Part shown: positions 55,541 through 64,000 of the stretch, in pieces
How positions within the stretch are numbered: the stretch's first letter is position 1
Layout of the letters: each line of letters starts with the position of its first letter
Assembly: GCF_012927245.1 (NCBI RefSeq)
Contig: NZ_JABBGE010000002.1
Span: 1 to 64,000 of the forward strand
Length of the DNA stretch: 64,000 bases
Origin: Streptomyces sp. R302
Lineage (GTDB): Bacteria > Actinomycetota > Actinomycetes > Streptomycetales > Streptomycetaceae
Direction: 5' to 3'
Translations under genes and position numbers: made by a program
Notes under the pieces: generated by a model
The model's input: only the letters and a program-made list of their open reading frames with translations
Databases searched by the model: none
Told to the model about the DNA's origin: nothing

Positions 55541-56499
55541 TCGGTCTCCCCGAAGTGGTCCCAGCCGCCGGCGCTGTGCCAGGGGGCGCCGTCGACGGTC
55601 ACCTGGGGCAGCGCGGAGGGGGAGACGACCTCGCCGATCACCTTCCAGCGGGCGGGCAGCTTCACGTCCGGCGGGAAGGTGGCGACGATCGCGTGGTCCT
55701 CGCCTCCGGTGAGGACCCACTGGAGCGGGTCGACGCCGACGGCCTGGCCGATGTCGTGCATCTGGCCGGGGATGTCGATGAGTCCGGAGCGCAGGTCGAT
55801 GCGGACGTTGCTGGCCTCGGCGATGTGGCCGAGGTCGGCGATGAGGCCGTCGCTGACGTCGCACATGGCGGTGGCGCCCAGCCCGGCGGCGGCCGGACCC
55901 GCGTGGTACGGCGGCTCGGGGCGGCGGTGGGCCTCGACGAAGGCGCGCGGCGAGCGGAAGCCCCGGGAGAGGACCGCGTAGCCGGCGGCGGACCAGCCGA
56001 GCCAGCCGGTGTAGGCGACGACGTCGCCGGGCTGCGCGCCGCCCCGGGTGACCGGGTCGGCGTTGCGGAGGTCGCCGAGGGCGGTGATGGAGACCATGAT
56101 CGTGTCGCCGCGGACGACGTCGCCGCCGACCACCGCCGCGCCCGCGACCTGACATTCGTCGCGCAGCCCGTCCATGAGTTCCGTGGGCCAGGTGACGGGG
56201 AGTTCCGCGGGGACGACGAGGCCGAGGAGGAGGGCGGTGGGGACCGCGCCCATGGCGGCGATGTCGGCGAGGTTCTGCGCGGCGGCCTTGCGGCCGACGT
56301 CGTACGCCGTCGACCAGTCGCGGCGGAAGTGCCGTCCTTCGAGCAGGATGTCCGTGCTGGCCACCACGCGCCGGTCCGGGGCGGAGACCACGGCGGCGTC
56401 GTCGCCCGGCCCGATCCGTACCGCCGGGGTGGAGGTGAGCCGGGACGTGAGCTCCTTGATGAGCCCGAACTCGCCCAGTTCTCCGACTGTGCCCTTCAC
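55537..56499 (-). CDS. thiL: Thiamine-monophosphate kinase ThiL
   Basis: 320 aa. '[16 protein letters not shown]', '[20 protein letters not shown]', '[20 protein letters not shown]' and '[20 protein letters not shown]' are typical. Last step of thiamine pyrophosphate synthesis. First gene of thiL-thiD. Confidence 0.96.
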
Positions 56500-56732
56500 C
56501 GCGTCTCACCTCGTGTCGTCGTGCCGGCCGGCCGTCGGCGGAGTGTCCGCTCGCGCCGCGGGTCGCGGGCCGTCACCGTGCTGGGTACCGTCAAGTTGAC
56601 CGTCAACTTCCGTCCTGTGTGCGCCACGCCCCGGGCGGTCCGGAAGGCGCGGGTCTCCCCGCGCCTTCCGGCGACGCGGTACCGTGGCGTCTCTTTCTCC
56701 CACAAGATCCTCGTGGCCGCCCTGGAGGTTCC

Positions 56733-56966
56733 GTGGTACAGGCGTACATCCTGATTCAGACCGAGGTGGGCAAGGCGTCGCTCGTCGCCGACACCATCTC
56801 CAAGATCCCGGGGGTGATCCAGGCAGAGGACGTGACCGGGCCGTACGACGTGATCGTGCGGGCCCAGGCCGACACGGTCGACGAGCTCGGCCGCATGGTG
56901 GTCGCGAAGGTCCAGCAAGTGGACGGCATCACGCGCACCCTGACCTGCCCGGTCGTCCATCTGTAG
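56733..56966 (+). CDS. Lrp/AsnC ligand-binding domain protein (stand-alone)
   Basis: 77 aa, GTG start with GGAGG upstream. 'QAYILIQTEVGKASLVADTI' and 'EDVTGPYDVIVRAQADTVDE' form a RAM/AsnC ligand-binding domain with no DNA-binding domain. Probably oligomerises and binds an amino acid or modulates a full Lrp partner. Conserved in this position next to thiL in Streptomyces. Confidence 0.9.
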   Translation: MVQAYILIQTEVGKASLVADTISKIPGVIQAEDVTGPYDVIVRAQADTVDELGRMVVAKVQQVDGITRTLTCPVVHL

Positions 56967-56986
56967 CCCCCGTCTACCCTTGGCCG

Positions 56987-57475
56987 GTGACCTCTTCCCA
57001 CCGGCCTCTCGGCCTGCCCGTCGCGGCCGCCGTCCTGCTGCTGGCCATGACCGGCTGCTCCTCCGGCGCCCAGGCGTCCGTGCGGGTGCCGACTCCGCCC
57101 GCGGCGGAGGCGGCGCTCTGCCGTGAGCTGGCGGAGGAGCTCCCGGACACCGTGGCGGGACAGGAGCGGAGCGATCCGTCTCCCGACTCCGAGCTGACCG
57201 CCGGGTGGGGAGACGGAGCGATCGTACTGCGCTGCGGGGTCGACCGGCCCGAAAAGATGAGCGATCCGCAGGCGCGGGCCGTCTCAGCCGAGGGCGTGCG
57301 CTGGATGCTGGAGCAGCCCGAGCAGGGCGGCCCCCGTTTCACCTCGGTGTACCGGAAGACCTATGTCGAGGTCGCCCTGGACGAGCGGTACGCCCACGAC
57401 ATCGGCCCGCTGGTGGACCTGGCCGGCCCGGTGGACCGGACGGTGCCCTGCGCCCTGGAGCCCGAGTGCCGTTAG
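56987..57475 (+). CDS. DUF3515 lipoprotein
   Basis: 162 aa, GTG start. Signal peptide with a lipobox ('AAVLLLAMTGCSSG'; Cys near residue 22), so membrane-anchored outside. The mature part begins 'AQASVRVPTPPAAEAALCRE' and includes 'VLRCGVDRPEKMSDP', typical of DUF3515. Unknown function. 20 bp below the AsnC-type gene and probably co-transcribed. It lies next to ddl. Confidence 0.87.
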   Translation: MTSSHRPLGLPVAAAVLLLAMTGCSSGAQASVRVPTPPAAEAALCRELAEELPDTVAGQERSDPSPDSELTAGWGDGAIVLRCGVDRPEKMSDPQARAVSAEGVRWMLEQPEQGGPRFTSVYRKTYVEVALDERYAHDIGPLVDLAGPVDRTVPCALEPECR

Positions 57476-57532
57476 GGCCCCGGTGACCGGGGCCCCAGGG
57501 CTTCCGGGGTCAGGGTGTCCGGCGGATCAGGC

Positions 57533-58672
57533 CTAGCGCAGGCCCGTGGAGCGGGTGAGCGCGGCCTGGATCAGCCGGTCGACCAGCTCGGGGTAGCTCA
57601 CGCCGCTCTCCTGCCACATGCGCGGGTACATGGAGATCGGGGTGAAGCCGGGCATGGTGTTGATCTCGTTGATGACGAAGTCGCCGTCCTCGGTGAGGAA
57701 GAAGTCGGCGCGGACCAGGCCCTCGCAGGAGACCGCCTCGTAGGCGGCGACGGCCAAGCGCTGGACCTCGGCGGTGGCCGCGTCGCCGATCGGGGCGGGC
57801 ACCAGGCCGGAGGCCGAGTCGATGTACTTGGCCTCGAAGTCGTAGAAGTCGTGGTCGGTGACCGGCGGGATCTCGGCGGGGACGCTGGCGCGCGGGCCGT
57901 CCTCGAACTCCAGGACGCCGCACTCGATCTCGCGGCCGCGCAGCAGTGCCTCCACGATGATCTTCGGGTCGTGGCGGCGGGCCTCCTCGACGGCCTCGTC
58001 GAGGCCGGAGAGGTCGTCGACCTTGGTGATGCCGACGGAGGAGCCGCCGCGGGCCGGCTTCACGAAGAGCGGCCAGCCGTGGTCGGCGGCGAACTCGACG
58101 ATCTTCTTGCGGGCCTCGGCCGGGTTGCGGTCCCACTCGCGCGGCCGGATGACCTGGTACGGGCCGACGGGCAGGCCGTAGGAGACGAAGACCCGCTTCA
58201 TGTACTCCTTGTCCTGGCCGACGGCGGAGGCGAGGACGCCCGCGCCGACGTACGGGATGCCGGAGAGCTCCAGGAGGCCCTGGAGGGTGCCGTCCTCGCC
58301 GTAGGGGCCGTGGAGCATGGGGAAGACGACGTCGACCTCGCCGAGGGCCTGCGGCAGCGAGCCGGGCTCGTGCAGGACGACCTCGCGGCCGGCCGGGTCG
58401 ACGGGGAGGACCACGTTGCCGGTCTCGGACTCGGCGAGCTGGCCGACGTCCGGCAGGGAGCGCTCGGCGATCGCCATCCGCTCGGGGGCGTCGGCGGTCA
58501 GGGCCCAGCGCCCCTCCCGGGTGATGCCGATGGGCAGCACGTCGTACTTGGTCCGGTCGATCGCCTTGAGGACGGCGCCGGCGGTGACGACGGAGATGGC
58601 GTGCTCGGAGCTGCGTCCGCCGAAGACGACGGCCACGCGCGGCTTGCGGGGGCTCTGGGTGTTCTCGCTCAT
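57533..58672 (-). CDS. ddlA: D-alanine--D-alanine ligase
   Basis: 379 aa. ATP-grasp: 'VAVVFGGRSSEHAISVVTAG', 'VFPMLHGPYGEDGTLQGLLE', 'FVKPARGGSSVGITKVDDLS' and 'GDFVINEINTMPGFTPISMY'. Makes the D-Ala-D-Ala end of peptidoglycan precursors. It is the standard actinobacterial length. Convergent with the DUF3515 gene. gpsA lies 82 bp upstream on the same strand. Confidence 0.97.
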   Translation of the reverse strand: MSENTQSPRKPRVAVVFGGRSSEHAISVVTAGAVLKAIDRTKYDVLPIGITREGRWALTADAPERMAIAERSLPDVGQLAESETGNVVLPVDPAGREVVLHEPGSLPQALGEVDVVFPMLHGPYGEDGTLQGLLELSGIPYVGAGVLASAVGQDKEYMKRVFVSYGLPVGPYQVIRPREWDRNPAEARKKIVEFAADHGWPLFVKPARGGSSVGITKVDDLSGLDEAVEEARRHDPKIIVEALLRGREIECGVLEFEDGPRASVPAEIPPVTDHDFYDFEAKYIDSASGLVPAPIGDAATAEVQRLAVAAYEAVSCEGLVRADFFLTEDGDFVINEINTMPGFTPISMYPRMWQESGVSYPELVDRLIQAALTRSTGLR

Positions 58673-58754
58673 ATCGCGATGAGCGTACCTTGCGGTGTCC
58701 GAACTCCTGAGCGCCCCGCGCGCCGTCTCGCGCGGACGGCTCAGCGCGCCCGGG

Positions 58755-59756
58755 TCAGCGCCTTTCGGGCTTGGCGCTGCGCGACATGAGCTCCTTGAGG
58801 GCGACCGTCGGCGGCTTCCCGTCGTGGACGATGGAGACGACGGTCTCGGTGATGGGCATGTCGACGCCGTGGCGGCGGCCCAGATCGAGCACCGACTCGC
58901 AGGACTTGACGCCCTCCGCGGTCTGCTTGGTGGCCGCGACGGCCTCCTGGAGGGTCATCCCGCGGCCGAGGTTGGTGCCGAAGGTGTTGTTCCGGGAGAG
59001 CGGCGAGGAGCAGGTGGCGACGAGGTCGCCGAGGCCCGCGAGGCCGGAGAAGGTGAGCGGGTCGGCGCCCATGGCGAGGCCGAGGCGGGTGGTCTCGGCG
59101 AGGCCGCGGGTGATGAGCGTGGCCTTGGAGTTGTCGCCGAGGCCCATGCCGTTGGCGATGCCGACGGCGAGGCCGATGACGTTCTTCACCGCGCCGCCGA
59201 GCTCGCAGCCGACCACGTCGGTGTTGGTGTACGGGCGGAAGTACGGGGTCATGCAGGCGGCCTGGAGCCGCTGGGCGACCGACTCGTCGACGCAGGCGGC
59301 GACGGCTGCGGCGGGCTGCCGGGCGGCGATCTCGCGGGCCAGGTTGGGGCCGGTGAGGACGGCGACGCGCTCGGCGGGGACGCCGGCGACCTCGGTGATG
59401 ACCTCGCTCATCCGCTTGGCGGTGCCGAGTTCGATGCCCTTCATGAGGGAGACGAGCACGGTGTCGGGGCCGAGCTTCGGCGCCCAGGCGGCGAGGTTCT
59501 CGCGCAGGGTCTGGGAGGGGACGACGAGGACGGCGAAGTCGGCTCCCTCGGCGGCCTCGGCCGCGTCGGCGGTGGCCGTGATGCCCTTGGGGAGTTCGAC
59601 GCCGGGCAGGTAGTCGGGGTTGGTACGGGTCTTGTTGATGGTCTCGGCGAGGGCGGGGCGGCGGCCCCAGAGGCTCACCTCGCAGCCCGCGTCGGCCATC
59701 ACCATGGCGAAGGCGGTGCCCCAGGAACCGTTGCCGAAGACGGCGGCCTTGGTCAT
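58755..59756 (-). CDS. gpsA: Glycerol-3-phosphate dehydrogenase (NAD(P)+) GpsA
   Basis: 333 aa from ATG 59756. N-terminal 'AAVFGNGSWGTAFAMVMADA' (G-x-G-x-x-G), 'GPNLAREIAARQPAAAVAAC', 'LGGAVKNVIGLAVGIANGM' and 'DNSKATLITRGLAETTRLGL'. Makes glycerol-3-phosphate for phospholipids. It overlaps the plsC stop by 4 bp (ATGA), linking the two lipid steps. Confidence 0.97.
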   Translation of the reverse strand: MTKAAVFGNGSWGTAFAMVMADAGCEVSLWGRRPALAETINKTRTNPDYLPGVELPKGITATADAAEAAEGADFAVLVVPSQTLRENLAAWAPKLGPDTVLVSLMKGIELGTAKRMSEVITEVAGVPAERVAVLTGPNLAREIAARQPAAAVAACVDESVAQRLQAACMTPYFRPYTNTDVVGCELGGAVKNVIGLAVGIANGMGLGDNSKATLITRGLAETTRLGLAMGADPLTFSGLAGLGDLVATCSSPLSRNNTFGTNLGRGMTLQEAVAATKQTAEGVKSCESVLDLGRRHGVDMPITETVVSIVHDGKPPTVALKELMSRSAKPERR

Positions 59757-60505
59757 GCGGCGCCTCCCTCGGCGGTCTTGCGGCGCAGTGCCTGACGGGC
59801 GCGGCGCGGGTCGTACGGCTCGGCGGGGGCCTGCTCGCCGCGGACCTCCTCCAGGAGCGCGGTGATGGCGGCCATGATCGTCTCGGTGGCCTCGCGCAGC
59901 ACCTCGGGGGTGGGCTCCAGGCCGTCGAAGCGGGAGAGGTCGACCGGCGGGCCGGCCTGCACGATGAGCGTCTTGCGCGGGAAGAAGCTGAACTTGTCCT
60001 TCTTCGCGTACGGCGGCATCGCGAGGTTGGCGCCCCACTGGGCCACCGGGATGACGGGCGCCTTGGTGAGCAGCGCGACGCGGGCGGCGCCGGTCTTGCC
60101 CGGCATGGGCCACATGTCGGGGTCGCGGGTGAGGGTGCCCTCGGGGTAGAAGGCGACGCACTCGCCCCGCTCGATGGCGTCCACGGCTGCGCGGAAGGCG
60201 TCCAGGGCGTTCGCGGTCTCGCGGTAGACGGGGATCTGACCGGTGTTGCGGAGCATGGTGGCGACGAATCCGCCCTTGAAGAGCCCCGCCTTGGCCAGGA
60301 AGCGGGGCACCCGGCCGGTGTTGTACTGGTAGTGCGCGTAGGAGAGCGGGTCCAGGTAGGAGTTGTGGTTGACCGCGGTGATGAAGCCGCCGTCGGCCGG
60401 AATGTGCTCCATGCCGCGCCAGTCCCGCTTGAACAGAACCACCAGGGGGGGTTTGGCGATGACCGCCGCGAGGCGGTACCAGAAGCCGATTCTGCGGCGG
60501 GGCAC
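59753..60505 (-). CDS. plsC: 1-acyl-glycerol-3-phosphate acyltransferase (PlsC family)
   Basis: About 250 aa from GTG 60505 (GTG 60514 also possible). 'ITAVNHNSYLDPLSYAHYQY' has the N-H-x4-D catalytic box, with 'CVAFYPEGTLTRDPDMWPMP' (P-E-G) and 'VIPVAQWGANLAMP'. N-terminal amphipathic 'RRIGFWYRLAAVIAKPPLVV' for the membrane surface. Acylates lysophosphatidic acid; operon with gpsA. Confidence 0.93.
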   Translation of the reverse strand: MPRRRIGFWYRLAAVIAKPPLVVLFKRDWRGMEHIPADGGFITAVNHNSYLDPLSYAHYQYNTGRVPRFLAKAGLFKGGFVATMLRNTGQIPVYRETANALDAFRAAVDAIERGECVAFYPEGTLTRDPDMWPMPGKTGAARVALLTKAPVIPVAQWGANLAMPPYAKKDKFSFFPRKTLIVQAGPPVDLSRFDGLEPTPEVLREATETIMAAITALLEEVRGEQAPAEPYDPRRARQALRRKTAEGGAA

Positions 60506-60653
60506 TCGGCGCACCTTTCTCCGGGTCTTGCTGAGACCCGCTGGGTCTCGCTGGCAGGGGGTCAAGTGTCGCCCCATGCTCCTGCTGTGTCGAGTGACAC
60601 CGTACGCCCCGGGGACCGGCCCGTACCGCCGGGGCGGGACAGAATGGGCCGCG

Positions 60654-61301
60654 ATGAACACGGATGCGGACGACGGCTGGTCCCTGGTCGTACCCCTGAA
60701 GCCCCTGGTCCTGGCGAAGAGCCGGCTGGCCCCCGCCGCCGGGGAGCTGCTGCGGCCCCGTCTCGCCCTGGCCTTCGCCGAGGACACGGTGGCGGCGGCC
60801 CTGGACTGCCCGGAGGTCCGGGACGTGGTGGTGGTCACGGACGATCCGGCGGCCGGGCGTGCGCTGGCCGCGCTGGGGGCCCTGGTGGTGCCGGACGCAC
60901 CGGCGGCGGGGCTCAACGCGGCGCTCGCGCACGGCGCCCGGGCGGTACGGGCACGGCGGCCGCACGCGCGCGTGGCGGCACTGAACGCGGATCTCCCGGC
61001 GCTGCGTCCGGCGGAGCTGGCCCGGGTCCTGGCGGCCGCCCGGCAATTCCCGAGGGCATTTCTCGCGGATGCCGCCGAAATCGGTACGACATTCCTCTCG
61101 GCGGCTCCGGGGGTGGAATTGGAACCGGCATTCGGTGGTGCGTCGCGGCTTCGGCATTTGTCTTCGGGCGCGGTGGAAATCACGCTGTCCGGGGTGGATT
61201 CCGTGCGCCGGGACGTGGACACCGGCGAGGATCTGGCGGCGGCGGGTTCGCTGGGTCTGGGCCCGCGGACGGCGGCCCGGCGTCCGGCCACGGCCGGATA
61301 G
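60654..61301 (+). CDS. cofC: Guanylyltransferase CofC/FbiD for F420 synthesis
   Basis: 215 aa. 'WSLVVPLKPLVLAKSRLAPA' and 'VVVVTDDPAAGRALAALGAL' form the nucleotide-binding half; 'AALNADLPALRPAELARVL' carries the acidic metal site; 'GTTFLSAAPGVELEPAFGG' follows. Transfers GMP to phosphoenolpyruvate or phospholactate to make the side chain precursor of coenzyme F420. Divergent from plsC. The 69-aa gene follows after 10 bp. Confidence 0.9.
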   Translation: MNTDADDGWSLVVPLKPLVLAKSRLAPAAGELLRPRLALAFAEDTVAAALDCPEVRDVVVVTDDPAAGRALAALGALVVPDAPAAGLNAALAHGARAVRARRPHARVAALNADLPALRPAELARVLAAARQFPRAFLADAAEIGTTFLSAAPGVELEPAFGGASRLRHLSSGAVEITLSGVDSVRRDVDTGEDLAAAGSLGLGPRTAARRPATAG

Positions 61302-61311
61302 GCTGCGGCCC

Positions 61312-61521
61312 ATGCAGGCGACCGCGTACACGTACGACCCCGAGACCCGCAGCGGCAGTGTGCTGCTCGACGACGGCACCCCGGTGGAGTTCGGGGCGGA
61401 GGCCTTCGACGCGGGCGGGCTGCGGCTGCTGCGTCCGGGGCAGCGGGTGCGGATCGAGACGGAGCCGGGCGCCCCGGGCGCCGCCCCGCGGATCACGCTG
61501 GTGACGCTGCAGACCTTCTGA
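61312..61521 (+). CDS. Small beta-rich protein
   Basis: 69 aa. 'QATAYTYDPETRSGSVLLDD', 'GTPVEFGAEAFDAGGLRLLR' and 'PGQRVRIETEPG' have the look of a cold-shock-like OB fold (G-x-V...F...L-x-x-G-Q-x-V-x-F/I), but without the RNP1 aromatic motif. Conserved after cofC in Streptomyces (recalled). Function unknown. Confidence 0.75.
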   Translation: MQATAYTYDPETRSGSVLLDDGTPVEFGAEAFDAGGLRLLRPGQRVRIETEPGAPGAAPRITLVTLQTF

Positions 61522-61572
61522 GCGCCCTCCCCCGCCGTCGTACGGCCGTACGCGGCTCCGGGAACGCGCCGC

Positions 61573-61603
61573 GGGCCGGGCTCCCGTGGTGGGAGCCCGG
61601 CCC
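61573..61603. terminator. Bidirectional terminator between the 69-aa gene and hupS
   Basis: A 13-bp perfect stem (GGGCCGGGCTCCC with GGGAGCCCGGCCC) and a 5-nt loop lie between convergent genes. Confidence 0.85.
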
Positions 61604-61640
61604 GGCGGACGCGCGGTGACCGTACTGTTTCCTGGCGGCC

Positions 61641-62321
61641 CTACTTCTTGGCGGCGGCCTTCTTGGCCGTGGCGGTCTTGCGCGCCGTGGTCTTCTTGGC
61701 GGGCGCCTTCTTCGCCACGGCCTTCTTCGCCGGGGCGGTCTTCTTGGCGGCCGTCTTCTTGGCCGCGGCGGCCGTGGTGGCCTTCTTGGCCGGGGTCGCC
61801 TTCTTGGCGGCGGCCTTCTTGGCCGTGGCGGTCGCCTTCTTCGCGGCCGCGGTGGTGGTCTTCTTGGCCGGGGTCGCCTTCTTGGCGGCCGTGGTCTTCT
61901 TGGCCGGCGTGGCCTTCTTGGCGGCGGCCTTCTTGGCCGTGGTGGCCTTCTTCGCCGCGGCCTTCTTCACGGTGGCGGAGGCGCCGCCGGTCAGGCTGCC
62001 CTTGGGGGCCTTCTTGACGGAGACCTCGCCGCCCTTGGGGAGCTTCTTCGAGCCGCTGACCAGGTCCTTGAAGCCCTGGCCCGCGCGGAAGCGCGGAACG
62101 GAGGTCTTCTTGACCCGCACGCGCTCGCCCGTCTGCGGGTTGCGGGCGTAGCGGGCCGGGCGGTCGACCTTCTCGAACGAGCCGAAGCCCGTGACCGAGA
62201 CACGGTCGCCGGAGACCACGGCGCGCACGATGGCGTCGAGCACGTGGTCGACGGCTTCGGCGGCCTGCTGGCGACCGCCCAACTTGTCGGCAATCGCTTC
62301 TACGAGCTGCGCCTTGTTCAC
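61641..62321 (-). CDS. hupS: HU-like nucleoid protein HupS with lysine-rich tail
   Basis: 226 aa, GTG start. Residues 1-95 are a classic HU domain: 'NKAQLVEAIADKLGGRQQAA', 'VSVTGFGSFEKVDRPARYAR' and 'NPQTGERVRVKKTSVPRF'. Residues 115-226 are an Ala/Lys/Thr-rich histone H1-like tail of 'KKA', 'AAKKAT' and 'PAKK' repeats. In S. coelicolor HupS compacts spore chromosomes and is upregulated in sporulation. A promoter-like element lies 52-80 bp upstream. Confidence 0.96.
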   Translation of the reverse strand: MNKAQLVEAIADKLGGRQQAAEAVDHVLDAIVRAVVSGDRVSVTGFGSFEKVDRPARYARNPQTGERVRVKKTSVPRFRAGQGFKDLVSGSKKLPKGGEVSVKKAPKGSLTGGASATVKKAAAKKATTAKKAAAKKATPAKKTTAAKKATPAKKTTTAAAKKATATAKKAAAKKATPAKKATTAAAAKKTAAKKTAPAKKAVAKKAPAKKTTARKTATAKKAAAKK

Positions 62322-62372
62322 GTCTTCCCCTTCGGAGACTTTGCCGGAACGAAACTGTTCAAGCTTTTTCGC

Positions 62373-62401
62373 ACGTTAGGCATGTATATACCGCAAATCA
62401 A
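62373..62401 (-). promoter_or_regulatory. Promoter-like element for hupS
   Basis: On the minus strand TTGATT (62401-62396), 17 bp, TAACGT (62378-62373). The stretch is A/T-rich against the genome average and lies 52 bp ahead of GTG 62321. A sigma-70-like promoter is plausible. Confidence 0.45.
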
Positions 62402-62464
62402 ACACGAAACGGTCTAATCACCCTAGTGCCGCAACGCGGAAGTGCCGTTGCGGAGTTCCTGGTG

Positions 62465-62692
62465 TCAGTCGTCTTCAGGGAATCGACCCTCGTCGAGGTC
62501 CTTCATCAACCGGTCCAGACGCGTCGCCGCGTCCGCGAGATCGTGCTTCGCCGCGGCCGTGACGACCAGCAGCTTCCGGGACAGCGCCATCCTTACGCCC
62601 TCCGGGACTTGCAGTGCGCGCACTCGGGAGTGCGCTTCTTTCAATCGGTCGGCGACTTCCTCGTAGAGCTTGAGTTGGTTGTCGCGTTCCAT
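62465..62692 (-). CDS. Small conserved helical protein
   Basis: 75 aa from ATG 62692. 'ERDNQLKLYEEVADRLKEAH', 'VRALQVPEGVRMALSRKLLV' and 'TAAAKHDLADAATRLDRLMK' are strongly helical and acidic. Recalled as conserved between hupS and leuD in Streptomyces. Function unknown. A longer frame to 62743 adds an Arg-rich start that is not supported. Confidence 0.78.
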   Translation of the reverse strand: MERDNQLKLYEEVADRLKEAHSRVRALQVPEGVRMALSRKLLVVTAAAKHDLADAATRLDRLMKDLDEGRFPEDD

Positions 62693-62744
62693 GCACCGAT
62701 TGTGCCATCTAGGGCGAGTTGTCGCCCGACAGGGTCTCAACAAG

Positions 62745-62782
62745 CGACTGCGCCCCCCACCGGAGAGTGGGGGGCGCAGTCG
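62745..62782 (-). terminator. leuD terminator
   Basis: A 16-bp perfect stem (CGACTGCGCCCCCCAC with 62767-62782) and a 6-nt loop lie 15 bp past the leuD stop on the minus strand. Confidence 0.88.
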
Positions 62783-62796
62783 TGGAAAAGCGCTGC

Positions 62797-63390
62797 TCAG
62801 GCCGTAATTGTACGGGGCTTGAAGGACGGCCTGGCCGTCTCGTAGGCCGCGATGTCGGCTTCGTTCTGAAGGGTGAGGCTGATGTCGTCGAGGCCGTTCA
62901 GGAGCCGCCAGCGGGCGTTCTCGTCGAGCTCGAAGTCGGCGTCGATCCCGGCCGCCAGGACCTTGCGGGCCTCCAGGTCGACGGTGATCTCGGCGGTCGG
63001 GTCGGCCTCGGTCAGCGCCCAGAGGGCGTCGACCGTCTCCTGCGGGAGGACGACCGTCAGCAGACCGTTCTTCAGCGAGTTGCCGCGGAAGATGTCGGCG
63101 AAGCGGGCCGAGATGACGGTCTTGAAGCCGTAGTTCTGCAGCGCCCAGACGGCGTGCTCGCGGGAGGAGCCGGTGCCGAAGTCGGGGCCGGCGACCAGGA
63201 CCGTGGCGCCCTGCCGCTCGGGGCGGTTGAGGACGAACTCGGAGTCCTTGCGCCAGGCCTCGAAGAGGCCGTCCTCGAAGCCGTCGCGGGTGACCTTCTT
63301 CAGCCAGTGCGCGGGGATGATCTGGTCGGTGTCGACGTTGCTGCGGCGCAGCGGGACGGCGCGGCCGGTGTGCGTGGTGAAGGCTTCCAT
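62797..63390 (-). CDS. leuD: 3-isopropylmalate dehydratase small subunit
   Basis: 197 aa from ATG 63390. '[20 protein letters not shown]', '[20 protein letters not shown]' and '[19 protein letters not shown]' are diagnostic (G-S-S-R-E-H). With LeuC it isomerises isopropylmalate in leucine synthesis. Only 5 bp from leuC. Confidence 0.97.
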   Translation of the reverse strand: MEAFTTHTGRAVPLRRSNVDTDQIIPAHWLKKVTRDGFEDGLFEAWRKDSEFVLNRPERQGATVLVAGPDFGTGSSREHAVWALQNYGFKTVISARFADIFRGNSLKNGLLTVVLPQETVDALWALTEADPTAEITVDLEARKVLAAGIDADFELDENARWRLLNGLDDISLTLQNEADIAAYETARPSFKPRTITA

Positions 63391-63395
63391 GGTTC

Positions 63396-64000
63396 TCAGA
63401 CCCCCGCGGTGGTGACGGTGTCGGACAGGTCGGCCGGGGAGGCCAGGTGGCCGAGGACAGCGGTGGCGGCGGCGACCTGGGGGGAGACCAGGTGGGTGCG
63501 GCCGCCCTTGCCCTGCCGGCCCTCGAAGTTGCGGTTGGAGGTGGACGCGGAGCGCTCGCCGGGGGCCAGCTGGTCGGGGTTCATGCCCAGGCACATGGAG
63601 CAGCCCGCGTGCCGCCATTCGGCGCCGGCGGCCTTGAAGACCTTGTCCAGGCCCTCCTCGACGGCCTGCAGGGCGACCCGGACGGAGCCGGGGACGACCA
63701 GCATGCGGACGCCGTCGGCGACCTGGCGGCCCTCCAGGAGGGAGGCGGCGTTGCGCAGGTCCTCGATGCGGCCGTTGGTGCAGGAGCCTACGAAGACGGT
63801 GTCGACCTTGATGTCGCGCAGCGGCTGCCCGGCGGTCAACCCCATGTACTCCAGGGCCTTTTCGGCGGCGAGGCGCTCCGAGGGGTCTTCGTACGAAGCC
63901 GGGTCGGGGACGTTCGCCGAAAGCGGGGCGCCCTGGCCGGGGTTGGTGCCCCAGGTGACGAACGGGGCCAGCTCGGCGGCCTCGATGACGACCTCGGCGT
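63396..64000 (-). CDS. leuC: 3-isopropylmalate dehydratase large subunit (partial)
   Basis: The C-terminal about 201 residues; the 5' end lies beyond the right edge of the window. '[20 protein letters not shown]' and '[20 protein letters not shown]' supply the three Fe-S cysteines (S-C-T-N-G-R and C-S-M-C), and '[20 protein letters not shown]' is typical of aconitase-family LeuC. Upstream of leuD in the leuCD operon. Confidence 0.96.
   Translation of the reverse strand, partial: AEVVIEAAELAPFVTWGTNPGQGAPLSANVPDPASYEDPSERLAAEKALEYMGLTAGQPLRDIKVDTVFVGSCTNGRIEDLRNAASLLEGRQVADGVRMLVVPGSVRVALQAVEEGLDKVFKAAGAEWRHAGCSMCLGMNPDQLAPGERSASTSNRNFEGRQGKGGRTHLVSPQVAAATAVLGHLASPADLSDTVTTAGV

Overview
The window is high-GC actinobacterial DNA and almost certainly comes from a Streptomyces chromosome. 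The evidence is the base composition, the frequent GTG starts, the perfect GC-rich hairpin terminators, the four adjacent type I signal peptidases downstream of rplS, an nsdA-type regulator beside amtB-glnK-glnD, and a lysine-tailed HU protein (HupS). From about 13.9 kb to the right edge the gene order matches, from memory, the conserved Streptomyces block between yraN/yifB and leuCD. No database search was possible.

Layout. (1) 1-13.77 kb is an accessory region. It opens with a degenerate array of 21-bp repeats and about 0.7 kb without recognisable genes. Next is a divergent gene set at 1.0-6.8 kb: WbqC-like, YdcF-like and a TTA-containing HTH/TPR regulator on the minus strand; a resolvase-like small protein, an HATPase, an unknown, an adenosylhomocysteinase-like NAD-binding protein and a NUDIX protein on the plus strand. 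After that comes a defence-like patchwork: an Abi_C-type protein, a trypsin-like protease with a free-standing extra copy of its N-terminal domain, a gene remnant, a nucleotidyltransferase-like protein overlapping an unknown partner, and unknown small genes. The region ends inside yifB (comM), which is cut after about 54 codons; dprA, its usual neighbour, is not in the window. (2) 13.9-22.5 kb holds yraN, DUF2469, NUDIX, sipZ-Y-X-W, rplS, trmD, rimM, khpA, rpsP and a SprT-like gene, nearly all on the minus strand. (3) 22.9-35.9 kb holds a methyltransferase, ftsH, ffh, glnD-glnK-amtB, nsdA, a PrimPol-like gene and ftsY. (4) 36-42.5 kb holds a luciferase-like oxidoreductase, a sugar transporter, smc and a small coiled-coil gene. 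(5) 43-54.6 kb holds acyP, a CAP-domain protein, an HxlR regulator, mutM, rnc, rpmF, yceD, a DivIVA-like gene, coaD, rsmD, recG, a DAK-family gene and rpmB. (6) 54.7-64 kb holds thiD, thiL, an AsnC-type protein, DUF3515, ddl, gpsA, plsC, cofC, a small gene, hupS, a small gene, leuD and partial leuC.

The core genes form functional groups: ribosome and tRNA maturation (rplS, trmD, rimM, khpA, rpsP, rsmD, rpmB, rpmF, rnc), SRP-dependent export and processing (ffh, ftsY, four signal peptidases), nitrogen sensing (amtB, glnK, glnD), chromosome organisation and repair (smc, mutM, recG, hupS), and cofactor, wall and lipid precursors (coaD, thiD, thiL, cofC, ddl, gpsA, plsC). The most likely undescribed biology lies in the accessory region: the 1.0-6.8 kb divergent set with a probable bldA-dependent regulator, the protease plus detached-domain pair next to an Abi_C gene, and the nucleotidyltransferase pair. 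The truncated yifB marks the junction with the core.
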